Of a DNA stretch of 64,000 nucleotides, positions 43,659-51,986 are shown piece after piece. The notes beneath the pieces were generated by a model. The model made no database searches, was not told where the DNA came from, and saw only the letters and a list, made by a program, of their open reading frames with translations. Origin of the DNA: BM003 sp963783695 (lineage in GTDB: Bacteria; Pseudomonadota; Gammaproteobacteria; Steroidobacterales; BM003); NCBI GenBank assembly GCA_963783695.1, contig CAWAOM010000001.1, positions 1,116,001 through 1,180,000 on the forward strand, read 5' to 3'. The first letter of the stretch is position 1, and every line of letters starts with the position of its first letter. A program made the position numbers and the translations under genes.

Positions 43659-45020
43659 TCAACGCACACCTGCGCGCCGCAATGCTGCGGGCGTATATTC
43701 TTTTGGCGAAGCCTTGTAGTTCCACTCGTACGAATAACCTGGAATCTCGTTATCAAGGCCAATGGGCAGATAGCGCCCCGAAACGAGATCGTAGCTGACC
43801 TCCATCGCATACCACGGCACCTGCGATACGAAATGCAGATTCGAGTGAGCTTCTTTTACCCGCCACAATTCGCCGCGGCTGTCGTACAGGTCGCCGACCG
43901 CGATCTGCCAGGTGTCCTCATCGACGAAAAACACGCGGCGGGCATAAATGTGACGCGCACCGGACTTCAACGTTGCCTCGACCACCCAGACCCGACGCAA
44001 TTCATAGCGCAGCAGATCCGGATTGGTATGACCCGGCTTCAGGATGTCTTTGTATTTGAGGCTCTTGTCGGCAAGTTTGTAGGCGTTGGAACCAATATAC
44101 ATTTCCTGCTTGCCAATAAGCTTCCAGTCATAGCGATCCGGGGCACCGTTGTACATATCGAGATCGTCGGCGGTACGCAGACCATCCGAGCCCGTACCCG
44201 GGCCGTCGTACGCGACATCAGGAGCACGCCGGACGCGGCGCTGACCGGCGTTGTAAACCCACGCCGCGCGCGGTTCCGCCACCTGATCGATATTCTCATG
44301 TACCAGCAGGACGTTGCCTTCGAGGCGGGCCGGGGCCTGAATCGACTGTTTGTAGAAGAACAGACGGTTCGGCTCTACCTTCTCAGACATATAACTGGCG
44401 AAAGTAATCTGATCCTGGAACTGTACCGGCGCAAAATTGCCGTTGGCCTGCATTGGAATCTGGGTATAGGTTCGCCGGACACTTCCGCCACGATAACGAA
44501 TGATGTGATTCCATATTACCTGCAGGCCACTGTCCGGGATCGGAAAAGGCGCATCGGAGGCGAGATTGACCAGCCCGTTGCCGCCCTCGACCATATCGAC
44601 AGTGGTCGCATTGGCCTTGATCTTGTCATAGACCTCTTGCGGGTATCCGGCAGTGCGCCGCGACTTGTACACATTCATCTTGTACGTATCGGGGTAGCGC
44701 TGCAGCAGCGCAATCTGCCCGGGCGACAGTTTGTCAGCGTGGTCCGAATAGTTCTGCGCCGTAATCGTGAACAGGATCGGGTCGCTCGAGAACGGATCGC
44801 ACAGCGGTTGGCCATCGCTCCAGCACGCCGGCGTGGAAGTCAGCGGCTCCCAGGCGGGAACCGACCCGTCAGCGTTGCCGGCACGTTCCGCGCCCATCGG
44901 CGTCAACTCGGGCCCGCCGAGGCGGGCGGCCTCTTCGGCCGAGATCGCCGCCAGCGTCACGGTACTCACAAGAGAGCCCGCGGCGAGGCCGACAATCAGG
45001 ATTTTTTTCATTGCTTTCAT
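43659..45020 (-). CDS. DUF1329 family periplasmic protein
   Basis: A 453-residue exported protein starting at ATG 45020, with GAGGAAG upstream; a TTG at 45026 is also in frame. A signal peptide (MKAMKKILIVGLAAGSLVSTVTLAA) is followed by the DUF1329 hallmark EEAARLGGPELTPMGAERAGNADG. Later family segments are NGLVNLASDAPFPIPDSG, VWVVEATLK and YARRVFFVDEDTW. DUF1329 proteins are described as related to the LolA/LolB lipoprotein-carrier fold, which would suit carriage of a lipid across the periplasm. It pairs with DUF1302 in many proteobacteria; the substrate is unknown. Confidence 0.9.
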   Translation of the reverse strand: MKAMKKILIVGLAAGSLVSTVTLAAISAEEAARLGGPELTPMGAERAGNADGSVPAWEPLTSTPACWSDGQPLCDPFSSDPILFTITAQNYSDHADKLSPGQIALLQRYPDTYKMNVYKSRRTAGYPQEVYDKIKANATTVDMVEGGNGLVNLASDAPFPIPDSGLQVIWNHIIRYRGGSVRRTYTQIPMQANGNFAPVQFQDQITFASYMSEKVEPNRLFFYKQSIQAPARLEGNVLLVHENIDQVAEPRAAWVYNAGQRRVRRAPDVAYDGPGTGSDGLRTADDLDMYNGAPDRYDWKLIGKQEMYIGSNAYKLADKSLKYKDILKPGHTNPDLLRYELRRVWVVEATLKSGARHIYARRVFFVDEDTWQIAVGDLYDSRGELWRVKEAHSNLHFVSQVPWYAMEVSYDLVSGRYLPIGLDNEIPGYSYEWNYKASPKEYTPAALRRAGVR

Positions 45021-45061
45021 TATCAACTTCCTCGTTAACTGGATATCGTCGCGTGGCAGCG

Positions 45062-46927
45062 TCAGAAACTCACGCCAACGCTGAGCGACAGAAAGTCACG
45101 GTCGTTCCGGGAATCGTAATCGCCACCGAAAAACGAGACATAACCGATGTCGGCGCGATAGCGGCGGTTGTACTCCGCGCGCACGCTGAGACCCAGCGCC
45201 TGGTTGCCGGCATTAAAACCCGCGCCCGGGAATACGCCATCGACATCGTGCGACCAGGCAATCTGCGGAAACAGGTTTACACCGGCAAAGACATCGTTGT
45301 ATTCCGCAACGCCACGAATCCGGTAGCCCCACGAGTTGTCGGTAACGTAGCCATCGGAGGTACAGTGACTCGGGGTCGGGTTGGGGACGATGCCAAGTAA
45401 CTCGTTGGCAGTTCCTTCACCGCCGGCACAGGTCAGCGGCAAACCAACGCCTATGTCGAGTTCGCCGAAGTCACCCATACCGTAAGCAGGGTGCCGGCCA
45501 AGACGGCGCTCGGCCCGGCCGGGGCGGCCGCCGACATGGGACCAGCCCACTTCGCCGACCAGCGTCACGCGACTGGCGCCCATGATCTGATCGAAGAACT
45601 TGACGATCGTCGTCTGCGCCTGGGTCAGGTCGACTTTTTCGTAGCCGGAGAAAAACTCACCCGGCGCCAGTGTTGCCACGACCGGCGTCATCTGGCCCCA
45701 CGGCGGCGCAGCCAGCGAGGCCTGCAGCAATTCGGTCGAGTTGATCTGCGCCGGCCAGTCTTCCTTGTAACTGATCTCACCGGAGACCGCGAAGCTCGCG
45801 ATATTGGTGGCGAAGCTCGCGCCGATCAGCTGGATGTCCTCGGGAAACTCGGCGGTGTAGGTCGGATTACCGCCGTAGGGGTCGCCCGGAATAAAAAGAA
45901 CGCCCTCCGGCCCGCCCAGCGCCTCGTTGCTGCCATTGAACCCGCCAAATACCGGGGTGCGGCTGTGGTAATTAATGTAGTAAAGACCGAACTCGGTGAA
46001 GTTCAGGTTCTCTGCGAAGTAGCGCAACGCCACACCCCACTGCCCGTCGTCGCTCGGCTCCTCGTCACTGGTCCGATTAATGTAAACACCGTTGGCAACC
46101 GAACCGGCATCGTCAATCGGAGCAGTCAGTGTCAGCAGGTTACAACCGTCTGCGGCGAAGTCAGCGTTCGAGAAGTAGGTACCGCAACCGTCAACCTCGG
46201 TCTTGGCCCACTCATACTGGTAGAACGCTTCGACGCTCAGGGCATCGGTCAGACCCAGCTGCGTGTAGATCATGCCGACCGGCAACAGGCCTTCCTTGAT
46301 CTCGACACCCGGACGGCGAAACGCTGTTACGTCGACCGGGTTGATTACATTGATGCCGTTCTGGATGAACGTGCTCTCGCCCCAGCTTACGACCTGCTCA
46401 CCGACGCGAATATTCAGGGGCTTGTCGAACACCTCGAAATCGCCGTACAGAAAAGCGTCGAGAACTTCGAAACCGGAGCCTTTCGCGAAATCACTGAAAC
46501 CACCGTCATCGAGCGACGCGTTGCGCTCGTAGTTATTGACGTTGCCGTGATTACGATCGCCCTCCTCCTGCTCGTAGTCGTACCAGTATTTGAATCGAAG
46601 AAAGCCGCCGATGTTGCCGCGCTTAAGTTCGAGGTCGTGCACGCCCTTTAGAATAAGCGAGTACATGTCGTTTTCGTCGTAGTTCAGGTTACCGTCATCG
46701 GAGTTACTCGACGATGCCTTGCCGCCGGACTTGTTACCGGACCAGAACAGGTTCTCGTCCTGCTCCTGCATTCGCCAGCTCGCTCCGAGACTGATGTCCG
46801 AAGTAAAACTCCCATCCAATCCCCACAGATTGAAATCGACGGCCTGAGCAGGCGCCGCCAGTATCGTGGAAAACGCCGCCGCTACGGCAAGGACAAACCG
46901 TCGATTTTTGGTGTAACGCGATTTCAT
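45062..46927 (-). CDS. DUF1302 family outer-membrane protein
   Basis: A 621-residue exported protein starting at MKSRYTKNRRFVLAVAAAF with a signal peptide cleaved near APAQA. DUF1302 features are VDFNLWGLDGSFTSDISLGASWRM, SFLRFKYWYDYE-like strands, GEQVVSWGESTFIQNGINVINPVDVTAFRRPG and the C-terminal LSLSVGVSF. Alternating strands and the terminal aromatic residue indicate a beta-barrel. The upstream reading from 46972 is not supported. It is the first gene of the four-gene operon; 41 bp separate it from DUF1329. Confidence 0.9.
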   Translation of the reverse strand: MKSRYTKNRRFVLAVAAAFSTILAAPAQAVDFNLWGLDGSFTSDISLGASWRMQEQDENLFWSGNKSGGKASSSNSDDGNLNYDENDMYSLILKGVHDLELKRGNIGGFLRFKYWYDYEQEEGDRNHGNVNNYERNASLDDGGFSDFAKGSGFEVLDAFLYGDFEVFDKPLNIRVGEQVVSWGESTFIQNGINVINPVDVTAFRRPGVEIKEGLLPVGMIYTQLGLTDALSVEAFYQYEWAKTEVDGCGTYFSNADFAADGCNLLTLTAPIDDAGSVANGVYINRTSDEEPSDDGQWGVALRYFAENLNFTEFGLYYINYHSRTPVFGGFNGSNEALGGPEGVLFIPGDPYGGNPTYTAEFPEDIQLIGASFATNIASFAVSGEISYKEDWPAQINSTELLQASLAAPPWGQMTPVVATLAPGEFFSGYEKVDLTQAQTTIVKFFDQIMGASRVTLVGEVGWSHVGGRPGRAERRLGRHPAYGMGDFGELDIGVGLPLTCAGGEGTANELLGIVPNPTPSHCTSDGYVTDNSWGYRIRGVAEYNDVFAGVNLFPQIAWSHDVDGVFPGAGFNAGNQALGLSVRAEYNRRYRADIGYVSFFGGDYDSRNDRDFLSLSVGVSF

Positions 46928-48076
46928 ACACACACCCTTCTTCTTGTTTGAAGATTTATGTCGAGAATCCACCCTATCCAGGTGCGGGCAGTGAGCCCGC
47001 GGAAGGCCTCGGAATGCCGTGATAGCACCCTGGTAAGTTTCCCCCTGAAACCATTCCTCAACAACGTTGAATTCCGGAACTAAATTCCGCCGGTAATCCT
47101 AGCACCGATCCTGTGCCGAGAGTACCGTGAATACACGCGAAATCGCTGTATTTCATACTGCATTGCAGCATTCGTGTAGCGGACCAGCGGGTCGCCGATT
47201 GTGCTGCACGAGGGGGCGGCGGAGCGACGCCAAACCGTGACTCGACAATGCGCCATTGGCAATGAACAGGACTGCGCTGTCGGTCGGGTATTGAATCACA
47301 CGTAGCCGCGCACTGACGGACGTGCCATCGGCGCGGCCGCAACCCGAGCAAACATCGGGATACTCGCCTGCTGCGAGGCGACACAGACGAGATCGGAATC
47401 GGCGCCGCGCAGATGCAGCATCGCACCGATCCGGCTCTCCCTGACCGGAGATTTTGGCTGCCGGCCCGGAGCATCGCCGCCCGCGGCGATCCATTGCGGC
47501 GCAATAGTCGTTTCCCCGCCCGGCCTGGCAACGGCTATCCCGAACCCGCGACGGCGCGACCCGATCGGACAGTCCGGGCCAGCCGGTTGCAGCCAATCTC
47601 CTGAAGATTGCGCAGCCACCGCGGCGATCGACGGGCCGGGAACAACGGGTCTCACACCTGCGCCCGCGAGCACAACCATGGCGGCCGGAAAGCACTGTTG
47701 CGCGACCACGCGCTGTGGCAAAAAATCGCATCCGCGCGCGGGCAAACGCGATAGTTCACGCAGGAAAAACAGTACCCCACAGATAACAAATGCCAGCGAA
47801 ACTGGCTCCGGCACCCTGCCATTTGTCGTCGCTGCGCTCGCTATCTTCCGCCGCTCTCGGGCGACCAACCGGTGCGGCCGGTGTCGCCGCCGGTTTGCAA
47901 TTTCAGTGTGGAGCGGAGTCCGGGCGAAGCCGCTATCAGAACGCTTTCGCCGCGGGCGCCGACTGCCGCAGAAGCGTAACGTATCGCTGCGGGCCGAAGC
48001 TGATCGGACGTCGCGATCGCCGCCAGCCACGGAGACCCGCGACGCAGAGGCGCCACCAGGTGTCAGGATCGGGAAA
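46928..48076. other. 1.15 kb region without a confident gene
   Basis: Between the DUF1302 gene and tRNA-Thr, all frames look non-coding or decayed. A minus-strand open frame of about 244 codons (47296-48030) is Arg/Ala/Pro-rich but contains VPEPVSLAFVICGVLFFLRE, which resembles a PEP-CTERM sorting signal, in mid-frame rather than at a C terminus. Two perfect inverted repeats lie at 47058-47089. I would treat this as intergenic DNA or a gene relic. Confidence 0.45.
47058..47089. promoter_or_regulatory. Two adjacent perfect inverted repeats upstream of the DUF1302 operon
   Basis: TCAAC-AAC-GTTGA (47058-47070) and CGGAA-CTAAA-TTCCG (47075-47089) lie 131-162 bases upstream of the DUF1302 start. 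Two different dyads four bases apart suggest operator sites, though no core promoter was recognised beside them. Confidence 0.35.
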
Positions 48077-48152
48077 TGGTGCCGGCAGAGGGATTCGAAC
48101 CCCCGACCCCATCATTACGAATGATGTGCTCTACCAACTGAGCTATGCCGGC
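48077..48152 (-). tRNA. tRNA-Thr (anticodon CGU)
   Basis: The complement folds as a standard cloverleaf of 73 nt plus an encoded CCA (48077-48079). The acceptor stem GCCGGCA pairs with TGCCGGC (discriminator A). The D arm reads GCTC...GAGC, the anticodon stem CATCA/TGATG with loop TTCGTAA, and the T arm contains TTCGAAT with one G-U pair. Anticodon CGT decodes ACG threonine. The gene stands alone, with its own promoter at 48171-48199. Confidence 0.97.
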
Positions 48153-48170
48153 GTCGCGCAAGGGTCGCGC

Positions 48171-48199
48171 AGTATATCGGGTGACCCGCACCCCGACAA
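48171..48199 (-). promoter_or_regulatory. Promoter of tRNA-Thr
   Basis: On the minus strand TTGTCG (complement of 48194-48199), 17-base spacer, TATACT (48171-48176), followed by the GC-rich discriminator GCGCGA. A GC-rich discriminator is typical of stringently controlled stable-RNA promoters. The start would be ~48164, about 12 bases before the mature 5' end. Confidence 0.7.
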
Positions 48200-48217
48200 T
48201 GGCGGGCGGGTTCGCTG

Positions 48218-48622
48218 TCAGGACCGGTTGCGGATTCGAATGATCACCTCGACACCGTCCTCGACGGTGCCATCCGGAAGTCGCGGCATTGCACTGATTT
48301 CGACCGCGCCAGGTTCGACATCGAACAGCTGGCCGGTGTCGCAATTATAAAAATGGTGGTGCGGCCGGGTCGTCGAATCGTAAATCATGCGAGTCGGGTC
48401 AACGTTGATTTCGCGAACGAGGCCGCGCTCGACAAACAGCTTCAGGGTATTGTAGACGGTCGCCTTGGAGACTCGCGACCGTTCCCGATTGACTTCGGCG
48501 AGAATCTCATCGGCAGACAGATGCTGCGGCTGACGCAACACGACCTTGCCAACTTCGAGACGCTGCTCGGTCGGGGTGACCCCACGCGACTCCAGCAACC
48601 TGACCAGTTCTTCCTGTCTCAA
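48218..48622 (-). CDS. Fur family transcriptional regulator
   Basis: A 134-residue metal- or peroxide-responsive repressor starting with TTG at 48622, preceded by GGGGA. The winged-helix DNA-binding domain covers ~1-80 (GVTPTEQRLEVGKVVL, HLSADEILAEVN, RVSKATVYNTLKLFVERGL). The dimerisation domain contains RPHHHFYNCDTGQLFDVE, the metal-binding segment. The CxxC pairs that hold structural zinc in Fur and PerR are absent, and it is shorter than Fur (~150). This points to an Irr/PerR-like subgroup rather than the housekeeping Fur, so no symbol is given. Confidence 0.9.
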   Translation of the reverse strand: MRQEELVRLLESRGVTPTEQRLEVGKVVLRQPQHLSADEILAEVNRERSRVSKATVYNTLKLFVERGLVREINVDPTRMIYDSTTRPHHHFYNCDTGQLFDVEPGAVEISAMPRLPDGTVEDGVEVIIRIRNRS

Positions 48623-48683
48623 GGGATTATCCCCGTTAATAATTAGGTGGACGCATTATACGTTGGACCCCATGTCCAGCCAA
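48623..48683 (-). promoter_or_regulatory. Promoter of the Fur-family gene with an overlapping AT-rich dyad
   Basis: On the minus strand TTGGCT (complement of 48678-48683), a 17-base spacer, and a perfect -10 TATAAT (48655-48660). Downstream, between the start site and the gene, ATTAT...ATAAT arms separated by eight bases loosely resemble a Fur box, suggesting autoregulation. Confidence 0.65.
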
Positions 48684-48793
48684 TCGCAGCGGCACCGCTG
48701 ACGCGAAGGTTTGTGTACAAAGACCAGAAACTGACCTGCACGGACAGATTAACGTGTGGCCGTCGGCGACTGTCGTCTTCTAGTCTCGCTGCG

Positions 48794-49357
48794 GTGTACC
48801 TCACTGACCCGAATCCTGGCCTCGCAAGCGGCACTACCCTGTTGGAGTTGCTGGTGACATTGGCGGTCGCCGTGATCGTGACGGCCGCCGCCGTGCCTTA
48901 CTTCGGTGATCTGCTCGCTAACCAGCGCCGGACCAGCGCTCTCAACGGCCTGGTCCATGCCGTTCATGTCGCCCGCTCCGAGGCTGCCAAGCGCGGCCGC
49001 GATGCCGTGATCTGCGCCTCCGCCGATGGCCTCTCCTGCAGCGGCAACGACAACGACTGGCAGCGCGGCTGGATCATCTTTGTCAACAGCGACCGCGATC
49101 GGCCGCCCCATGTCGATGCGGGCGAACCCGTGCTGATCCGGAACACCGGCACGGCCACTGCAACGTTTGCGGGCAACCGCAGCGCATTCGTATTCCGGCC
49201 GTTCGGCAAGCGCGCCACCAATGGCACGCTCATCTATTGCGATCGCCGTCGCGAAGCCGCCGCGCGCGCACTTGTCATAAGCTACACCGGGCGCCCAAGA
49301 GTGGCCGCCGAGGGTCCCGCAGGGCGCCCTCTGGGCTGTCCGCCGCCGCCGCAATGA
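48794..49357 (+). CDS. GspH/FimT family type IV pseudopilin (FimT-like)
   Basis: A minor pilin of the type IV pilus, processed by prepilin peptidase and inserted in the inner membrane. The cleavage region reads LASG^TTLLELLVTLAV, with Glu at +5. No ATG start exists; GTG 48794 gives a 13-residue leader and a 187-residue protein, while the open frame could extend upstream to GTG 48647, so the start is uncertain. The GspH domain contains RTSALNGLVHAVHVARSEAAKRG, the helix typical of FimT/FimU, and ends with a Cys-rich, Pro-rich tail. It is the first of the minor pilin genes, matching the fimT position in pseudomonads. Confidence 0.85.
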   Translation: MYLTDPNPGLASGTTLLELLVTLAVAVIVTAAAVPYFGDLLANQRRTSALNGLVHAVHVARSEAAKRGRDAVICASADGLSCSGNDNDWQRGWIIFVNSDRDRPPHVDAGEPVLIRNTGTATATFAGNRSAFVFRPFGKRATNGTLIYCDRRREAAARALVISYTGRPRVAAEGPAGRPLGCPPPPQ

Positions 49358-49432
49358 CCGTTTATCGGCAAATCCCGACCGCTCGTCCGAAACCCCTTGG
49401 GACCGCATGTCGTGGCTCGCTAAAGTGGCGCC

Positions 49433-50041
49433 ATGGACAAACTTCGTCAATCCGGAATCACGCTGCTCGAACTGCTGGTTGCCATGTTCATCGCCGGCAT
49501 AATCCTGGGAATCGGGATTCCCAGCATGGTCGAGTTTCAGCGCAACGCGCGCATCATCACGGTCGCCAACGACATGATCGCGGCTATTTCCGTGGCTCGG
49601 GCAGAGGCGGTCAAACGGCGTGCGCCGGTCACGCTTTGCCCTACCGACGACCCGGCTGCTGCCGCACCGGCCTGCGTCGCCGGGGCCAATGCGGGTTGGA
49701 TCGTGTTTGCGGATGACAATGACGGCAATGGCGATGGCCTGCCGGACGGCGATGGCACTATCGATGGCGGAGAGGACATCATCCGAGTCCAGCCGTTCCC
49801 CGCGGGGGTCAACGTGTTCGCCGACGGTACCTACATCTCTATCGCCGCCACCGGATTTACCCGCGACATTCCCGGACTCGGCGCCGGCCTTAACAACTTC
49901 CTGTTCTGCGATGTTCGCGGTAACAAGGATCTCGGCGGCGGCAATTCGGCGGCACGAACGATCACCGTTGCCCCGACCGGGCGGCCGCAGGTTTACCGCG
50001 ACACGGCGCGAGTTGCGGCAACCCTTGGCGGTTGCCCCTAG
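49433..50041 (+). CDS. GspH/FimT family type IV pseudopilin (FimU-like)
   Basis: A 202-residue minor pilin with leader MDKLRQSG cleaved before ITLLELLVAMF, Glu at +5. The helix NARIITVANDMIAAISVARAEAVKRRAPV and the following Cys-containing beta region mark the GspH/FimT fold. Asp/Gly-rich DDNDGNGDGLPDGDG (residues ~97-111) could bind calcium. In pseudomonads the second GspH-type gene is fimU, a core minor pilin that primes pilus assembly; the assignment here is by position. It is 75 bp after the FimT-like gene. Confidence 0.88.
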   Translation: MDKLRQSGITLLELLVAMFIAGIILGIGIPSMVEFQRNARIITVANDMIAAISVARAEAVKRRAPVTLCPTDDPAAAAPACVAGANAGWIVFADDNDGNGDGLPDGDGTIDGGEDIIRVQPFPAGVNVFADGTYISIAATGFTRDIPGLGAGLNNFLFCDVRGNKDLGGGNSAARTITVAPTGRPQVYRDTARVAATLGGCP

Positions 50042-50080
50042 CGCTAGCGCCCTGCCCGACAAGAATCGAGAGGCTTAGAA

Positions 50081-50551
50081 ATGCAACCTTCACGACATCG
50101 AAGAAGACAACGCGGATTCTCGCTGATCGAGGTGCTGGTAGCTCTGGTCGTGCTGTCTATCGGCATGCTGGGAATTGCCGCTCTGTATGTGGACAGCCTG
50201 CGTTCGGGCCGCACCGCAATTCACCGTACCCAGGCCGTAATCCTCGTCTCCGACATGGCTGAGCGAATTCGCGCCAACCCGAATGCCGGAATCGCCTACG
50301 CCGGGGCCGCGGCAGACAACAACTGCGCCGATGATGTCGGCATCTCCAACGATTGCACAGCGACCGAGATGGCAGCCGACGACCTGCAGATATGGCAGCA
50401 ATCGATTGCCGGGCTGCTGCCGAACGGCGTGTCGCAAATCCAGTTCGCCCCGGCCGTCGCGGGCCTACCTGCCACATACACCATTTCCGTGACCTGGAAC
50501 GAGGTGGGCCAGGCCGCTCCGGTGTCCTACGTCCTTACGGTGCAAATATGA
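50081..50551 (+). CDS. pilV: Type IV pilus modification/minor pilin PilV
   Basis: A 156-residue minor pilin with a strongly basic leader MQPSRHRRRQRG cleaved before FSLIEVLVALVVLSIGMLGIA, the diagnostic PilV start, Glu at +5. It belongs to the minor pilin set that initiates pilus assembly. A Shine-Dalgarno AGAGG precedes the ATG. Its stop overlaps the pilW start (ATGA). Confidence 0.92.
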   Translation: MQPSRHRRRQRGFSLIEVLVALVVLSIGMLGIAALYVDSLRSGRTAIHRTQAVILVSDMAERIRANPNAGIAYAGAAADNNCADDVGISNDCTATEMAADDLQIWQQSIAGLLPNGVSQIQFAPAVAGLPATYTISVTWNEVGQAAPVSYVLTVQI

Positions 50552-51504
50552 TTATCGCCAGCCGAAAAACACCGGTCGCAATGGGCCGCTTCGTCCGCGG
50601 CGTCACGCTGGTCGAACTGATGGTTGCGCTGCTGATCGGCGCCATTTTGCTTGCCGGCGCCATCACCGTTTATGTCAATAGCCGCAACGCTTATCAGACC
50701 AACGAGATGCTGGCGCGGATCCAGGAGAACGCCCGCTTCGCTCTTGATATCGTCGAGCCCGATATCCGCCAGGCAGGGTATTGGGGCCTCAATAACGGCA
50801 TGATCACCATCGATGGGGCTACCAGTCAGGCGGAACCGTTGGCACTTGCCGTCGCGGGCGATTGCAGCGTCAATTTCTCGGTCGACCTCAACCTCCCGAT
50901 AGAAGGCAACAACAACGCCTTTCCGTGGGCCGGATGTGCCGCGTTCGGTGCCGGCGTCCAGAATAATACCGACGCCCTCGTGGTGCGTCGCGGTTCTATT
51001 CAGCCGACCGTGGCGCAGGCCGGTCGTGTGCAGATCCAGAGCGACCGCCAGCGGATCCAGGTGTTCTGGGATGGCGTCATCCCGGGCGGATTTGCCCCCG
51101 CCCAGTCGCAGACTCACGACGTCGTCGTGCATGCCTACTACGTGAGCCAGGATTCAACCATTGGCGCCGGCATCCCGTCGCTGCGACGCAAGACTCTCGT
51201 CGCCGGTCCGTTGCTCCAGGATGAAGAAGTCATTCCTGGCGTCGAGGACTTCCAGGTGCAGTACGGCGTCGACACCAGCGGCGACGGTGCCGCCAATCGC
51301 TATGTCAACCCGAATAACCTGCCAGCCGGCGCGCTGATCGTGGCCGTGCGGCTGTGGTTTTTGATGCGCTCCGACCAGCCCCAGATCGGACACATCGACA
51401 ACACCAATTACGTTTACGCAGATCGCAATGTGCCCGCGCCCAATGATGCATTCCGCCGCGTACTCGTCTCGAAAACGATAGAACTCAGGAACTCGCGAAC
51501 ATGA
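50548..51504 (+). CDS. pilW: Type IV pilus minor pilin PilW
   Basis: A 318-residue minor pilin starting at ATG 50548. The leader ends RFVRG, followed by VTLVELMVALLIGAILLAGAI with Glu at +5. NARFALDIVEPDIRQAGYWG is the characteristic PilW segment. The large C-terminal beta domain ends with VRLWFLMRS and DAFRRVLVSKTIELRN, also typical. It is coupled to pilV upstream and to pilX downstream, both by ATGA overlaps. Confidence 0.92.
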   Translation: MIIASRKTPVAMGRFVRGVTLVELMVALLIGAILLAGAITVYVNSRNAYQTNEMLARIQENARFALDIVEPDIRQAGYWGLNNGMITIDGATSQAEPLALAVAGDCSVNFSVDLNLPIEGNNNAFPWAGCAAFGAGVQNNTDALVVRRGSIQPTVAQAGRVQIQSDRQRIQVFWDGVIPGGFAPAQSQTHDVVVHAYYVSQDSTIGAGIPSLRRKTLVAGPLLQDEEVIPGVEDFQVQYGVDTSGDGAANRYVNPNNLPAGALIVAVRLWFLMRSDQPQIGHIDNTNYVYADRNVPAPNDAFRRVLVSKTIELRNSRT

Positions 51505-51959
51505 GCAACGTCACACTGCAAACCCGTCAGCAGGGTGCCGCGCTGGTAGTCGGCCTGGTACTGCTGCTCGTGCTCACCGTACTCGGCGTCTCCGGCATGA
51601 ACACGGCGACGCTCGAGTGGACGATGGCCACCAACGACCAGTACTCGGAAAACGCATTTCAGGCAGCCGAAACCGGAATCGACCGGGCACTGACCGGCGG
51701 CAATTTCACAACGCAGGGCACGGTGACCTCACCGCTCACGGTGCTGCCGAATCAGTCCACGTTTGTCAGCGAAACGACTTTCGAAATCGAAACGGCCCCG
51801 CCTCCGCGGCCCGGGCTCGGTTTCAGCCAGGGGGTCGGCGGCGGCGGCTTCTCGGCATACCACTTTGAGGTTGGCAGCAACGGCCAGGCACAGCGCAACG
51901 CCAATTCCGTGCACAACCAGGGTTTCTACGTCATCGGACCAAACGGTGGCGGCAACTGA
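51501..51959 (+). CDS. pilX: Type IV pilus minor pilin PilX
   Basis: A 152-residue minor pilin. The leader ends RQQG and the mature protein begins AALVVGLVLLLVLTVLGVSG. The +5 residue is Val rather than Glu, as is usual for PilX, which caps the minor pilin complex. NTATLEWTMATNDQYSENAFQAAETGIDRAL is the family helix. The C terminus is glycine-rich. The start overlaps the pilW stop. Confidence 0.9.
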   Translation: MSNVTLQTRQQGAALVVGLVLLLVLTVLGVSGMNTATLEWTMATNDQYSENAFQAAETGIDRALTGGNFTTQGTVTSPLTVLPNQSTFVSETTFEIETAPPPRPGLGFSQGVGGGGFSAYHFEVGSNGQAQRNANSVHNQGFYVIGPNGGGN

Positions 51960-51986
51960 GATTCGTCTCAGGGAGGGTAAACAATC

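Noticed and set aside
47296..48030. Minus-strand open frame of ~244 codons
   Set aside because: Composition is Arg/Pro/Ala-rich with no domain, and the two alternative frames look equally (un)convincing; kept only as part of the unassigned region.
48181..48217. Possible terminator after the Fur-family gene
   Set aside because: The paired arms CCCGC/GCGGG overlap the spacer of the tRNA promoter and there is no U-tract; not called as a feature.
47790..48350. Plus-strand open frames crossing 48.08-48.15 kb
   Set aside because: They translate the complement of tRNA-Thr and give the well-known spurious GRGIRTPD and RDSNPRP peptides.
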